Below are positions 9,080 to 17,424 of a DNA stretch of 64,000 bases, in pieces. The stretch lies in NCBI GenBank assembly GCA_019739335.1, contig CP073261.1, forward strand, positions 1,778,501 through 1,842,500, read 5' to 3'. Source of the DNA: Erythrobacter sp. Lineage in GTDB: Bacteria > Pseudomonadota > Alphaproteobacteria > Sphingomonadales > Sphingomonadaceae. A model generated the notes under the pieces. That model was not told where the DNA came from. It made no database searches and saw nothing but the letters and a program-made list of their open reading frames with translations. Positions within the stretch are counted from its first letter, which is position 1, and each line of letters opens with the position of its first letter. A program made the position numbers and the translations under genes.

Positions 9080-9966
9080 GTGACGAGGCCATCAATCTCC
9101 CCTCCCGCTCGCGGGAGGGGCCGGGGGAGGGCCTGTCAGGGGACACTGTTCATGATGTAGGCCCTCCCCTAACCCCTCCCGCGAGCGGGAGGGGAATTCT
9201 GGACAACGACTGGACCGGCATCGCCGCCCCCGGCACATCCGACCCCGACGCGCTGTATCTCGATCTCGACGGCTGGGAAGGCCCGCTCGATCTGCTGCTC
9301 GATCTGGCGCGGCGGCAGAAAGTCGATCTGAAGGCGATTTCGATTCTCGCGCTGGTCGACCAGTACATCGCCTATATCGAACGCGCCGAGGCACTGCGGC
9401 TGGAGATTGCCGCCGATTACCTGGTGATGGCGGCTTGGCTCGCCTACCTCAAATCGGCGCTGCTGCTGCCGAAGGACGAACAGGAAGACCCGAGCCCGGA
9501 AGAGCTGGCCATGCGGCTGCAACTGCGGATCGCGCGGCTCGGTGCGATGCGCGAAGCCGGAGCGCGACTGATGGCGCGCGACCGACTGGGGCGTGACGTG
9601 TTCGCACGCGGTGCGCCCGAGGGGCTGAAAGTGCTGCGCAAGAATGCCTGGCAGTGCGACTGGTTCGCGCTGGTCCACGCCTATGGCCAGGTGCGGCTGC
9701 GCACCGAACCGGTGGTGCACATGGTGGCCGATCGCCCGGTCATGACGCTCGATTCGGCGCTCCAACGGGTTTCCGCCATGCTTGGCGTCACGCTGGACTG
9801 GCTGGAACTGCGCAGCTTCCTTCCCGCCCACGCCGAACCGCGCCTGCGCCGCTCGGCGCTAGCGTCCAGCTTCGTTGCGGCGCTCGAACTGGCGCGGATG
9901 GGCCGCGCGGAAATGCGGCAGGAATCGGCGTTCGGGCCGCTGCATTTGCGGCGGGTGAGCCCGTGA
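9076..9966 (+). CDS. scpA: Segregation and condensation protein A, with an in-frame repeat insertion
   Basis: 296-residue kleisin ScpA, partner of ScpB and SMC in chromosome condensation and segregation. The kleisin start motif LDGWEGPLDLLLDLARRQKVDLKAI begins only at about residue 64; ScpA usually starts near this point. The preceding segment includes 32 codons (9099-9194) made by a paired palindromic repeat that also occurs elsewhere in the window. The GTG at 9076 overlaps the nagZ stop. No ATG, GTG or TTG lies between the repeat and the kleisin motif in this frame, so the repeat appears to be translated. A natural downstream start would cut into the kleisin domain. Confidence 0.9.
   Translation: MSDEAINLPSRSREGPGEGLSGDTVHDVGPPLTPPASGRGILDNDWTGIAAPGTSDPDALYLDLDGWEGPLDLLLDLARRQKVDLKAISILALVDQYIAYIERAEALRLEIAADYLVMAAWLAYLKSALLLPKDEQEDPSPEELAMRLQLRIARLGAMREAGARLMARDRLGRDVFARGAPEGLKVLRKNAWQCDWFALVHAYGQVRLRTEPVVHMVADRPVMTLDSALQRVSAMLGVTLDWLELRSFLPAHAEPRLRRSALASSFVAALELARMGRAEMRQESAFGPLHLRRVSP
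9099..9194. repeat. Palindrome-pair repeat, family A, copy 1 (inside scpA)
   Basis: Two 22-bp palindromes (9099-9120 and 9173-9194, each CCCCTCCCGC-NN-GCGGGAGGGG) in inverted arrangement around a 52-bp centre. Total 96 bp, a multiple of three. The same pair occurs at 37559, 53070 and 55168. Confidence 0.9.
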
Positions 9967-9973
9967 TGATCCT

Positions 9974-10071
9974 CGTCATTGCGAGGAGCGAAGCGACGCG
10001 GCAATCCAGTCCTGCTGCTGCCCGCTCTCGCAACGGCGGGACTGGATTGCTTCGCTGCGCTCGCAATGACG
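9974..10071. repeat. REP-like inverted repeat, family B, between scpA and scpB
   Basis: Left arm 9974-10010 starts CGTCATTGCGAGGAGCGAAG. Right arm 10041-10071 ends GCTCGCAATGACG and is its near reverse complement. This TTCGCT/AATGACG type of intergenic palindrome is widespread in proteobacterial genomes. In RNA it would form a long hairpin between scpA and scpB and could affect their relative expression. Confidence 0.85.
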
Positions 10072-10087
10072 AAGGGGAGGCGAAGGA

Positions 10088-10774
10088 ATGACTCCCCCCT
10101 CTGAACTCGCCCGCGCCCTCGAAGCCTGCCTTTTCGCCGCCGAGGAGCCGCTGACGCGCGAACAGCTTTCCGCGCAGCTTGGCGATGCCGATGTGTCGGA
10201 GGCGCTGGCCGAACTCCAGCAAGCCTATGCGGCGCGTGGCGTTCATCTGGTCGAACGCGGCAAGCGCTGGCAGTTCCAGACCGCTCCCGATCTGGCGCAC
10301 TTGTTGCGGCGGGAGAAGGAGCAACCGCGCCGTTTAAGCCGCGCGGCCACCGAAGTGCTGGCCATCGTCGCCTATCACGAACCCGTCAGCCGCGCCGAGA
10401 TCGAAGCGATCCGCGGGGTGCAGACCAGCGCGGGCACGCTCGACGTACTGATGGAAGCGGGCTGGGTTCGGGTTTCGGGGCGACGCGAAGTGCCCGGACG
10501 GCCGGTGATCTATGCCACCACCCCCGATTTTCTCAGCCATTTCGGGCTGGAATCGCGCAAGGACCTGCCGGGGCTGGACGAGCTCAAGGCCGCAGGGCTG
10601 CTCGATCCGGTGGACGATGCCTACGACGAGATGATGGCGAAAAAGGAAGAAGCCCTTGCCGCGAAGGCCGCAGCGGAGGATAAAGCGGGCGAATCCGGTC
10701 CCGTAGGCCCCGATGGCGGCGACCGCGAAGGCGAATTTGCCGCCATGCTGGAAAACCGGGACGAAAGCGCCTAG
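10088..10774 (+). CDS. scpB: Segregation and condensation protein B
   Basis: 228-residue ScpB with tandem winged-helix domains: residues about 7-85 (ALEACLFAAEEPLTREQLSAQL) and about 90-160 (LSRAATEVLAIVAYHEPVSRAEIEAIRG). It acts with ScpA and SMC on the nucleoid. The last about 40 residues are a charged Ala/Glu/Gly-rich tail that is normally variable. It is separated from scpA by the family B repeat and lies 34 bases upstream of tatA on the same strand. Confidence 0.95.
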   Translation: MTPPSELARALEACLFAAEEPLTREQLSAQLGDADVSEALAELQQAYAARGVHLVERGKRWQFQTAPDLAHLLRREKEQPRRLSRAATEVLAIVAYHEPVSRAEIEAIRGVQTSAGTLDVLMEAGWVRVSGRREVPGRPVIYATTPDFLSHFGLESRKDLPGLDELKAAGLLDPVDDAYDEMMAKKEEALAAKAAAEDKAGESGPVGPDGGDREGEFAAMLENRDESA

Positions 10775-10808
10775 ATTGGGCATATAGTCCTACCACGAGG
10801 AAATACGC

Positions 10809-11048
10809 ATGCAGCCAGGTATTTGGCAGATTCTGATTATCGCCATCGTCGTGCTCGTCCTGTTCGGGCGCGGGCGGATTTCGGATATGATGGGCGATTT
10901 CGGCAAGGGAATCAGCAGCTTCAAGAAGGGCATGAGTGAGGAGACGCGCGCGTCTTCCGAACCCAACCCGCGTATTGAAGCGCCGGCCTCCGCGCCCGCC
11001 ACGTCCGAAACGTCCACTGAAACCGCGCGCGACAGCAACGCCTCCTAA
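10809..11048 (+). CDS. tatA: Twin-arginine translocase subunit TatA
   Basis: 79-residue TatA: one N-terminal membrane helix (IWQILIIAIVVLVLFG), the short hinge FGRGRI, an amphipathic helix (DMMGDFGKGISSFKKGM) and a polar tail. It oligomerises to form the pore for folded Tat substrates. First of tatABC. Several proteins in this window carry Tat-type signals, for example the GMC small subunit at 26942. Confidence 0.95.
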   Translation: MQPGIWQILIIAIVVLVLFGRGRISDMMGDFGKGISSFKKGMSEETRASSEPNPRIEAPASAPATSETSTETARDSNAS

Positions 11049-11072
11049 CGAACGAGCGAGAGCGCCGCAGCC

Positions 11073-11567
11073 ATGTTCGATATCGGCGCAACCGAATTGC
11101 TGCTCATCGTGATTGTGGCGATCCTGGTGATCGGCCCAAAGGACATGCCGGCGGCCCTGCGTATGGTGGGGCGCTGGGTTGGCAAGATGCGCAAGCTCTC
11201 CGCCCAGTTCCGCAGCGGCTTCGACTCGATGGTGCGCGAGGCCGAGCTCGAGGACATGGAGAAGAAGTGGAAGGCGCAGAACGAAAAGATCATGCGCGAA
11301 CACCCGGAAGGCGCTCCGGCGGAAATGGAACCGACCGGGGCCTATCCCGCCACTATGACGCCGCACAAGGCCGATGAACTGAAAATCATCGCTGCCAAGC
11401 AGGAAGCAGCTGCGGAGCAGGCGAAGGATCTGGCAGCAGCGGCAGACCGGGCGACGACACCGACACCCGGCGACCCCGCTTCGGCCACTGGCGATGCCGA
11501 TCCTGCAAGTGACAGCAGAGCGGCGGCGGAAACCTCCCCCGTTTCCAATATCGCGAAGAAGGCCTGA
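11073..11567 (+). CDS. tatB: Sec-independent translocase subunit TatB
   Basis: 164-residue TatB. The start MFDIGATELLLIVIVAILVIGPKDMP has the glutamate and GP motif typical of TatB. It is followed by a long amphipathic helix (RMVGRWVGKMRKLSAQFRSGFDSMVREAEL) and an Ala/Thr-rich tail. With TatC it forms the signal-peptide receptor. 24 bases after tatA and 3 bases before tatC. Confidence 0.95.
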   Translation: MFDIGATELLLIVIVAILVIGPKDMPAALRMVGRWVGKMRKLSAQFRSGFDSMVREAELEDMEKKWKAQNEKIMREHPEGAPAEMEPTGAYPATMTPHKADELKIIAAKQEAAAEQAKDLAAAADRATTPTPGDPASATGDADPASDSRAAAETSPVSNIAKKA

Positions 11568-11570
11568 CCC

Positions 11571-12392
11571 ATGGCCTTCAAGATCAAGGATCTGGACGAT
11601 GCTCAGGCACCGCTGCTCGATCACCTGATAGAACTGCGCGGACGGCTGGTGAAGGCGGTGGCGGCGCTGGCCGTGGCGTTCGGCATTTGCTTCTATTTTG
11701 CCGACCAGATTTTCGGCTTCCTTGTCCGTCCGTTGACCCAGGCCTTTCCCGAAGGCGAAGGTCAGCTGATCTATACGCGGCTCTACGAAGCCTTTTTCGT
11801 CGAGATCAAGGTCGCGCTGTTTGCGGCCTTTTTCCTCGCCTTCCCGATCATTGCCAACCAGCTCTGGGCCTTTGTCGCTCCCGGTCTCTACGCCCGCGAG
11901 AAGCGCGCTTTCCTGCCGTTCATCATCGCCACGCCGGTGCTGTTCATAGCGGGCGGATCGCTGGCCTATTTCGCGGTGATGCCGCTGGCTTTCACCTGGT
12001 TCCTGGGGTTCCAGGGTGAATCGGGCGGGCTGGAGGCGCAGGCGCTGCCCGCAATGGGCGATTACCTCGATCTGGTGATGCAGTTCATCCTCGCCTTCGG
12101 GGTCAGCTTCCTGCTGCCGGTGCTATTGCTGTTGCTAAATCGCGCGGGGCTGGTGTCACGAGCGCAACTTGCGGGGGCGCGGCGCTATGTGATCGTGGCG
12201 GTCTTCGTGGTGGCGGCGCTGATTACCCCGCCCGACGTCGTTTCGCAGATCATGCTTGCCACGCCGCTGATCCTGCTGTTCGAAGGATCGCTGGTGCTAA
12301 TGCGGTTCGGCGAGAAGAAAGCGGCAGAGGAGCGCGCGCTGCGCGAAGCGGAAAAGGCCGGGGGCACGCCTGCGGGAGACGCGGCGGAGTAG
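11571..12392 (+). CDS. tatC: Sec-independent translocase subunit TatC
   Basis: 273-residue polytopic membrane protein with six predicted helices. The signature LIELRGRL is near the N-terminus, and FVAPGLYAREKRAFLPFI marks the second cytoplasmic loop region. TatC recognises the twin-arginine motif. The acidic/Ala-rich C-terminal tail is cytoplasmic. Last gene of the operon, followed by a hairpin at 12405. Confidence 0.96.
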   Translation: MAFKIKDLDDAQAPLLDHLIELRGRLVKAVAALAVAFGICFYFADQIFGFLVRPLTQAFPEGEGQLIYTRLYEAFFVEIKVALFAAFFLAFPIIANQLWAFVAPGLYAREKRAFLPFIIATPVLFIAGGSLAYFAVMPLAFTWFLGFQGESGGLEAQALPAMGDYLDLVMQFILAFGVSFLLPVLLLLLNRAGLVSRAQLAGARRYVIVAVFVVAALITPPDVVSQIMLATPLILLFEGSLVLMRFGEKKAAEERALREAEKAGGTPAGDAAE

Positions 12393-12404
12393 GCGGATAC
12401 GAAA

Positions 12405-12429
12405 ACGGGGCCGGATCGGCCCCGTTGCT
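12405..12429 (+). terminator. Terminator hairpin after tatC
   Basis: Perfect eight-base stem ACGGGGCC/GGCCCCGT with loop GGATC, 12 bases after the tatC stop. The U-tract is short (TTGCTTT), so efficiency is uncertain. Confidence 0.6.
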
Positions 12430-12469
12430 TTGCGGTAATTTTCCTGCCTGGTGTAATTTTCCACCTGGC

Positions 12470-12700
12470 TCAGGGGCTGGTCGGCAGATCGTCCTCGTCG
12501 CCGCCTTCCAGCGCGATGACCACAGCACCGGCGATCAGCGCCAGAGCGATCAGGCCAATCAGGATACCGCTGGTGCCAGCCCCCTCGGCCTGTCCCTCAA
12601 CCGGAGCAGAAGTCCGTGCGATCGGCGCGGACTGTGCCAGTACAGGGGTGGCGGAAAGCGCAATGGCGGCGGCGGCGGTCGTGAAGATCCTGGCGATCAT
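12470..12700 (-). CDS. Small secreted or membrane protein of unknown function
   Basis: 76 residues. A Sec signal peptide (MIARIFTTAAAAIALSATPVLA, cleavage after VLA) is followed by a polar segment, a second hydrophobic helix (SGILIGLIALALIAGAVVIAL) and an acidic tail GGDEDDLP. Small proteins of this layout are common in sphingomonads, but I know no function. It is convergent with tatC and alone on its strand. Confidence 0.7.
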   Translation of the reverse strand: MIARIFTTAAAAIALSATPVLAQSAPIARTSAPVEGQAEGAGTSGILIGLIALALIAGAVVIALEGGDEDDLPTSP

Positions 12701-12886
12701 CGGACAAATCCTTGTTCGTAGTGCGTCGTTGCCCGGAGTTTAACGAGCCATTGTGGCATTGGCGAGACAGAATAGGCCTGCATCCGCGGGTTGGCGAGAG
12801 ATGCTTATGCAATGGCAGCCGGCCAAACGGTTGCAGAGAGCATTCGCGATTCACCCACAGCGCCCGCGCTCTCGAGGTGTTGCATT

Positions 12887-12926
12887 TGATAATCATTCGT
12901 AACAAATCAATTGCGAATGGTTCGCA
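12887..12926. promoter_or_regulatory. Two Fur-like dyads upstream of the iron transporter
   Basis: Two 7-1-7 dyads: TGATAAT-C-ATTCGTA (12887-12901) and TGCGAAT-G-GTTCGCA (12912-12926). The first has a perfect left half of the Fur consensus TGATAATnATTATCA. The second matches the ATTCGCA-type half site seen in alphaproteobacterial Fur motifs. They lie about 80-115 bases before the binding-protein start, so iron repression is likely. The rest of the 304-base gap 12701-13004 shows nothing else I can name. Confidence 0.5.
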
Positions 12927-13004
12927 GTCTTGCAAAGAGCCGCGTCGCGTTCTATTCGACAAACCAGAAAAGCGCCGGATTGTCACGGTTGAAGGAGAAG
13001 CAGG

Positions 13005-14042
13005 TTGCGCAGCAAGCGGATTGTCATGGTGCTGGCGGGGTTCATCGGGCTCGGCGCCTGCTCGGCGCAGGAGGATGCCAGCAATGGTGGCGAGGTCGTC
13101 AACCTCTATTCCGCGCGCCATTATGACAGCGACCAGGCGCTCTATGATCGTTTCACCGAGGAAACCGGCATCACCATCAACGTGATGGAAGGCAGCGCCG
13201 ATGAGCTGGTGGCCCGCATGACCAGCGAAGGCGACAACAGCCCGGCAGACCTGTTCATCGCCGCCGATGCCGGTGCCCTGTGGCGCGCCCAGCAAGCGAG
13301 CCTGTTCCAGCCTGTGACCTCCGCAACCCTCGACGACCGGATTCCCGCCAACCTGCGCGAGCCTGATGGCCATTGGTACGGCTTCATGCGCCGGGCCCGG
13401 GTGGTCGCCTATGATCCTGCCAAGGTCTCTCCCGAAGAGATCGACGACTATGCCAAGCTTGCCACTCCCCGTTTCCGCGGGCGGATCTGCGTCCGTTCGT
13501 CCGACAGCGTTTACAACCTTTCGCTGGTCGGTGCGCTGATCGAAGCCTGGGGCGAGGAGCGCGCGGGCGATTGGGTAGAAGGAATTGTCGCCAACATGGC
13601 CCGCCCGCCGGAAGGCGGCGACCGCGATCAGATCCGCGCCGTGGGTGCCGGTGTCTGCGAAGTCGCGCTGACGAACAGCTATTATTACATCCGCATGGCC
13701 AACAGCGATGATCCCGCCGACCGGGCAGTGACCGAACGGGTGGCCCTTGCCTACCCCAGCCTGGACGGGCAGGGCGCGCATGTGAACATCTCGGGCGGCG
13801 GCGTCGCACGCAATGCTCCCAATCGTGACAACGCGGTGCGGTTGCTCGAATTTCTCGCCTCGGCAGAAACCCAGACCTATATCTCGGCCAACAACAACGA
13901 ATATCCCGCCTCGCCCGATGTTGCTGCACCGGCTCCGGTAGATGCCTATGCCGACTTCAGCGCGCATCCGATGGCAGTGGCGGCATTCGCGGCGCGGCAG
14001 CCGCAAGCGCAATCGTTGATGAGCGCGGCGGGCTGGCGCTGA
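13005..14042 (+). CDS. Ferric-iron ABC transporter, substrate-binding lipoprotein
   Basis: 345-residue FbpA/FutA-type periplasmic protein. The lipobox GLGAC places the acylated Cys at about residue 19. VNLYSARHYDSDQALYDRF is the family start. The consecutive tyrosines in TNSYYYIRM are the expected Fe(III) ligands, and the C-terminal EFLASAETQTYISANNNEYPA is typical. The start TTG at 13005 has AAGGAG seven bases upstream; an ATG at 13026 would shorten the signal peptide. First of a three-gene transporter operon. Confidence 0.88.
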   Translation: MRSKRIVMVLAGFIGLGACSAQEDASNGGEVVNLYSARHYDSDQALYDRFTEETGITINVMEGSADELVARMTSEGDNSPADLFIAADAGALWRAQQASLFQPVTSATLDDRIPANLREPDGHWYGFMRRARVVAYDPAKVSPEEIDDYAKLATPRFRGRICVRSSDSVYNLSLVGALIEAWGEERAGDWVEGIVANMARPPEGGDRDQIRAVGAGVCEVALTNSYYYIRMANSDDPADRAVTERVALAYPSLDGQGAHVNISGGGVARNAPNRDNAVRLLEFLASAETQTYISANNNEYPASPDVAAPAPVDAYADFSAHPMAVAAFAARQPQAQSLMSAAGWR

Positions 14043-14098
14043 CCGCCGCCAGCTTCCCGCGATCCGCTGCATCCCGCCTGCCAACGCCGCTGGCGGCA

Positions 14099-15628
14099 AT
14101 GGCGGCGATAGCAGGCTTTATCGTCCTGCTCCCGCTGGCGGGCGTTGTGCTGGCGGCATTCGGTAGCGGGACTGCCGATATCGCCGGGCGCGATATTGCG
14201 CGCTACGCCGCAACCTCGGCGTGGCTGGCGCTGCTGGTGGGCCTGACCACTGCCACAACCGGGACATTGGCAGCATGGTTGGTTGCCATGCACAGATTCC
14301 CCGGCCGGGGCCTGTTTGCCTGGGCACTTGCCCTGCCGTTGGCGGTTCCTGCTTTCGCGCTGGCCTATAGCTACGCCGATCTGTTCGACGTGGCTGGGCC
14401 GCTGCGCACGGCGATGCGCGACGGGCTGGGCATGGACCTGCCGTTTTCGATGCGCAGCATCGGCGGCGCGGCTTTCGTGCTTTCGGCGGCTTTCTACCCT
14501 TATGTGTATCTCGCCATGCGCAGCGCCTTCATCAACCAGTCGGTCAACGTGCTCGAAGCGTCGGCAATGCTCGGTTGCAGCGGCTGGCGAGCGCTATGGC
14601 GGGTGGCGCTGCCGATGGCCCGACCGGCATTGGCGGCGGGCGTGGCGCTGGCGATGATGGAAGTTCTGGCCGATTTTGGCGCAGTCCGGTTCCTCAGCGT
14701 CCAGACCTTGACCACCGGCATCGTGCGCGCATGGACCGTCTATGGATCGACCGTCAGCGCGGCCCGCTTCGCCCTGCCGCTGCTTGCGGCGGCAGCGGTG
14801 CTTCTGTGGCTCGAGCGGGCCATGCGCAAGGGCCGCGCGCATGAAAGCGGGCGGGGCCGCTGGCGCCAGTGGGAACCGCAGCCTCTGCCCCGTTGGCGGG
14901 GGTGGCTGGCAACGGGATTCTGCCTGTTCCTCCTGACTGCCGGCCTGCTGCTCCCGGTCGGCTGGCTGGCGTGGAATTTCGGCGCAGTCTCGCCCGATTG
15001 GGCGCGACTTGGCGAAGCCATGCAGAACAGTCTCTTCCTCGCGGTGGCCGGAGCGCTGCTTACCGTGCTGCTGGCCACGATGCTGGCCCTGGGTACCCGC
15101 AGCCTGCCGCTGGCGGCGCGGATCGCCAGTCTTGGCTATGCCACCCCGGGAGCGGTGATGGCGATCGGCCTGCTTGCACCGGCCGGAGTGATCTGGTCGT
15201 TCCATCAAGGTTCGGGGATGGCGATTGCCATCGGCCTGCTGCTGCTGGCCTATGCAGCACGACTGATGGCGGCAGCAGTCGAACCTATCGATGCAGGGCT
15301 GGCGCGGGTGACACCATCGATGGTGCAAGCCGCGCGAACACTCGGTCGCACCGAAACTGCTGCGTCGATCGCCGTCGAACTGCCCATCGCCCGCGGTGCA
15401 ATGCTGACTGCCGGACTGATCGTGTTTGTCGATATTCTCAAGGAACTCCCGGCCACGCTGATCCTGCGTCCTTTCAACTTCGATACCCTGGCGGTGGCAG
15501 CCCATCACTATGCCATCGACGAGCGACTGGGACAGGCGGGGCCGCCATCATTGTTGATACTTGCGCTATCGCTCCCCACGGTGATCTGGCTGTCGCGACG
15601 AATTGCGCAGGCGCGTCCGGGATACTAG
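14099..15628 (+). CDS. Ferric-iron ABC transporter, permease
   Basis: 509-residue FbpB-type double permease with two fused binding-protein-dependent transport domains of about six helices each. An EAA-like loop is visible in each half (LEASAMLGCSGWRALWRVALPMARPAL and VQAARTLGRTETAASIAVELPIARG). The start is uncertain: no good ribosome site precedes the ATG at 14099, and the open frame continues upstream without an obvious start. It transports Fe(III) delivered by the upstream lipoprotein. Confidence 0.88.
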   Translation: MAAIAGFIVLLPLAGVVLAAFGSGTADIAGRDIARYAATSAWLALLVGLTTATTGTLAAWLVAMHRFPGRGLFAWALALPLAVPAFALAYSYADLFDVAGPLRTAMRDGLGMDLPFSMRSIGGAAFVLSAAFYPYVYLAMRSAFINQSVNVLEASAMLGCSGWRALWRVALPMARPALAAGVALAMMEVLADFGAVRFLSVQTLTTGIVRAWTVYGSTVSAARFALPLLAAAAVLLWLERAMRKGRAHESGRGRWRQWEPQPLPRWRGWLATGFCLFLLTAGLLLPVGWLAWNFGAVSPDWARLGEAMQNSLFLAVAGALLTVLLATMLALGTRSLPLAARIASLGYATPGAVMAIGLLAPAGVIWSFHQGSGMAIAIGLLLLAYAARLMAAAVEPIDAGLARVTPSMVQAARTLGRTETAASIAVELPIARGAMLTAGLIVFVDILKELPATLILRPFNFDTLAVAAHHYAIDERLGQAGPPSLLILALSLPTVIWLSRRIAQARPGY

Positions 15629-15637
15629 ACGCGGGGC

Positions 15638-16651
15638 GTGACAGATTCCCCGATCCTGACCCTACGCGGCGTAACGCGTCGTTACGGCGCGCACGAAGTC
15701 GTCAGTGCAGCCAGCTTTGCGCTCCAGCCGGGACGGATTGCCTGCCTGCTCGGTCCGTCCGGTTGCGGCAAGAGTACGATCCTGCGTATGGTAGCCGGGC
15801 TCGAGCCCGTGGATGCGGGTGAAATCGAAATATCCGGCCATGTGGTTTCCGGTCCGGGCAGCACGCTTTCTCCCGAACGGCGCGGAGTGGGGCTGGTGTT
15901 CCAGGACAATGCCCTTTTCCCCCATCTGAACGTGCGCGAAAATGTCGGGTTCGGAATCCGGTCACTTGGCAAGCAGGCGCGTGACGCGCTGGTACAGGAA
16001 TTGCTAACGCGGCTTCATGTCGAGCATCTGGCCGAACAATGGCCGCATACCCTTTCCGGCGGAGAGCAGCAGCGGGTCGCGATCGCGCGGGCCCTGGCGA
16101 GAGAGCCGGTGCTGCTGCTGCTGGATGAACCGTTTTCGGGCCTTGATGGCCATTTGCGCGCGCAAATCCGGCGCTCGCTGATGGCTGATCTGCAAGCTGT
16201 GGGAACGACCGTGCTGATCGTCACCCACGATCCCGAAGAAGCGATGCTACTTGCCGACGATCTGATCCTGATGGCAGACGGCAAGATCCTGCAAACCGGG
16301 TCACCCGCCGAGTGTTACGACAGGCCGGCATCGCTGGTGGCCGCGCGGCTGCTGGGCGATGCGTTCGAGATATCGGCGGACGCTGGCGCTGCACTCCTGC
16401 CCGGCGCCGATTCCCGGTTCGGCGCAGTTGCAGCCGATGTGCCGCTGATCCTGCGTTCGAAGGATTTGGTGATCGCCGCGGAAGGGCTGCCTGCCACAGT
16501 CATGGCCGTCCGCAGAATCGGGCGTGAAACGCTGGCCAGTGTCGAAAGCGCCGTGGGTGAAATCGCGTTAAGGTCGGAAACAGCCGGGCTGTCGGCGGGG
16601 CAGGTCATCCACCTGCAATTGCGCAATGACGTTGCGTCCTATTCTGCGTAG
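15638..16651 (+). CDS. Ferric-iron ABC transporter, ATP-binding protein
   Basis: 337-residue FbpC-type ATPase. Walker A GPSGCGKST is at residues 39-47, the signature LSGGEQQR follows, Walker B is LLLLDEPFSGLD and the switch His is in VTHD. The C-terminal about 100 residues form a regulatory TOBE-like domain (VPLILRSKDLVIAAEG...). GTG start, nine bases after the permease. Its 3' end overlaps the convergent TetR gene by 13 bases. Confidence 0.9.
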   Translation: MTDSPILTLRGVTRRYGAHEVVSAASFALQPGRIACLLGPSGCGKSTILRMVAGLEPVDAGEIEISGHVVSGPGSTLSPERRGVGLVFQDNALFPHLNVRENVGFGIRSLGKQARDALVQELLTRLHVEHLAEQWPHTLSGGEQQRVAIARALAREPVLLLLDEPFSGLDGHLRAQIRRSLMADLQAVGTTVLIVTHDPEEAMLLADDLILMADGKILQTGSPAECYDRPASLVAARLLGDAFEISADAGAALLPGADSRFGAVAADVPLILRSKDLVIAAEGLPATVMAVRRIGRETLASVESAVGEIALRSETAGLSAGQVIHLQLRNDVASYSA

Positions 16652-17310
16652 CGCAGGTAAGCGTAGGCCATCTTCGCCAATTCCTTCTGCATCACTTCCC
16701 ACACATCCTCGTCACCCGATTCGGGAGTCGAGCCGAGGCCGAACTGGCGGGCAATGGTGGCGAAGACGATTTGCATCACAGCATGGGCCTTCTCGCGCGG
16801 ATCGCTGCCGGCGATTTCGTCCTTGAATTGCAGGATCGCGTCCACCGCCATTGTCATGGATCGGCGTGCGGTTTCCTTGCCCGGCCCGGAGACTGCCGGA
16901 TCGACACTGGCGCGCTGCATGATCGCGCGCAGGATACGGGCATGCTCCTCGAGGTTGCGGCTGTAGCGATCGATGAATCGGGTGAGGAACGTGCGCAAAT
17001 CCTGCTGGTCCTGCAAAACTTCCGCAACCATCGCTTCTTCCGTTGCGATCACGTCTTCCAGTTCGCGGGCGATCACGGCGTGCAGCAGCCGGTCCTTGCT
17101 CTGGAAGCGCAGGTAGATCGAGCCGATCGAGACCGCGCCCAGGTCGCTGACATCCTGAAGGGTGAAATCCTCGCTCCCGCGTTCGAGCATCAGCGCCTTG
17201 GTGGCATCGAGCATCCTTTCATAGGAGGCGAGGCTGCGACCCTGCAGCGGCTTCGTGCTGATCGCATTGGTGGCGAGCGCTTCGGTTTCAGGCCCGAGGG
17301 TGGTTGACAT
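16639..17310 (-). CDS. TetR/AcrR-family repressor, likely regulator of the glycoside regulon
   Basis: 223 residues. The N-terminal helix-turn-helix (residues about 28-75: ERMLDATKALMLERGSEDFTLQDVSDLGAVSIGSIYLRFQSKDRLL) is typical TetR, and the C-terminal half is an alpha-helical ligand domain. It is divergent from the luciferase-like gene. An inverted repeat (17333-17352) lies 23 bases upstream of its start. The same repeat occurs at 19130, 23047 and 33389, so I infer that it binds all four and its own promoter. The ligand is unknown, presumably a pathway glycoside or aglycone. Confidence 0.85.
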   Translation of the reverse strand: MSTTLGPETEALATNAISTKPLQGRSLASYERMLDATKALMLERGSEDFTLQDVSDLGAVSIGSIYLRFQSKDRLLHAVIARELEDVIATEEAMVAEVLQDQQDLRTFLTRFIDRYSRNLEEHARILRAIMQRASVDPAVSGPGKETARRSMTMAVDAILQFKDEIAGSDPREKAHAVMQIVFATIARQFGLGSTPESGDEDVWEVMQKELAKMAYAYLRYAE

Positions 17311-17332
17311 GTGGGTTGTTGAGTCTAATAAA

Positions 17333-17352
17333 ACTAGAACGTCAATTCTAAT
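17333..17352. promoter_or_regulatory. Inverted-repeat operator, site 1
   Basis: ACTAGAA-CGTCAA-TTCTAAT: seven-base arms and six-base spacer, one arm mismatch. It lies between the TetR gene and the divergent luciferase-like gene. It shares its right arm exactly with sites at 19130 and 23047. Confidence 0.7.
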
Positions 17353-17424
17353 TGATGCTGGACATCCGGTTTTAGTCCGCGCGGCGCGCTGCGGAAGGGG
17401 CCGGAGCGGGAGAGGGAAGTTTCC

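Noticed and set aside
9099..9194. Family A repeat as CRISPR or tandem repeat
   Set aside because: Only two palindromes in head-to-head pairs per locus, no regular direct repeats with spacers and no cas genes.
12701..13004. Possible small RNA or tRNA upstream of the iron transporter
   Set aside because: No cloverleaf or hairpin with a T-run; only the Fur-like dyads stand out.
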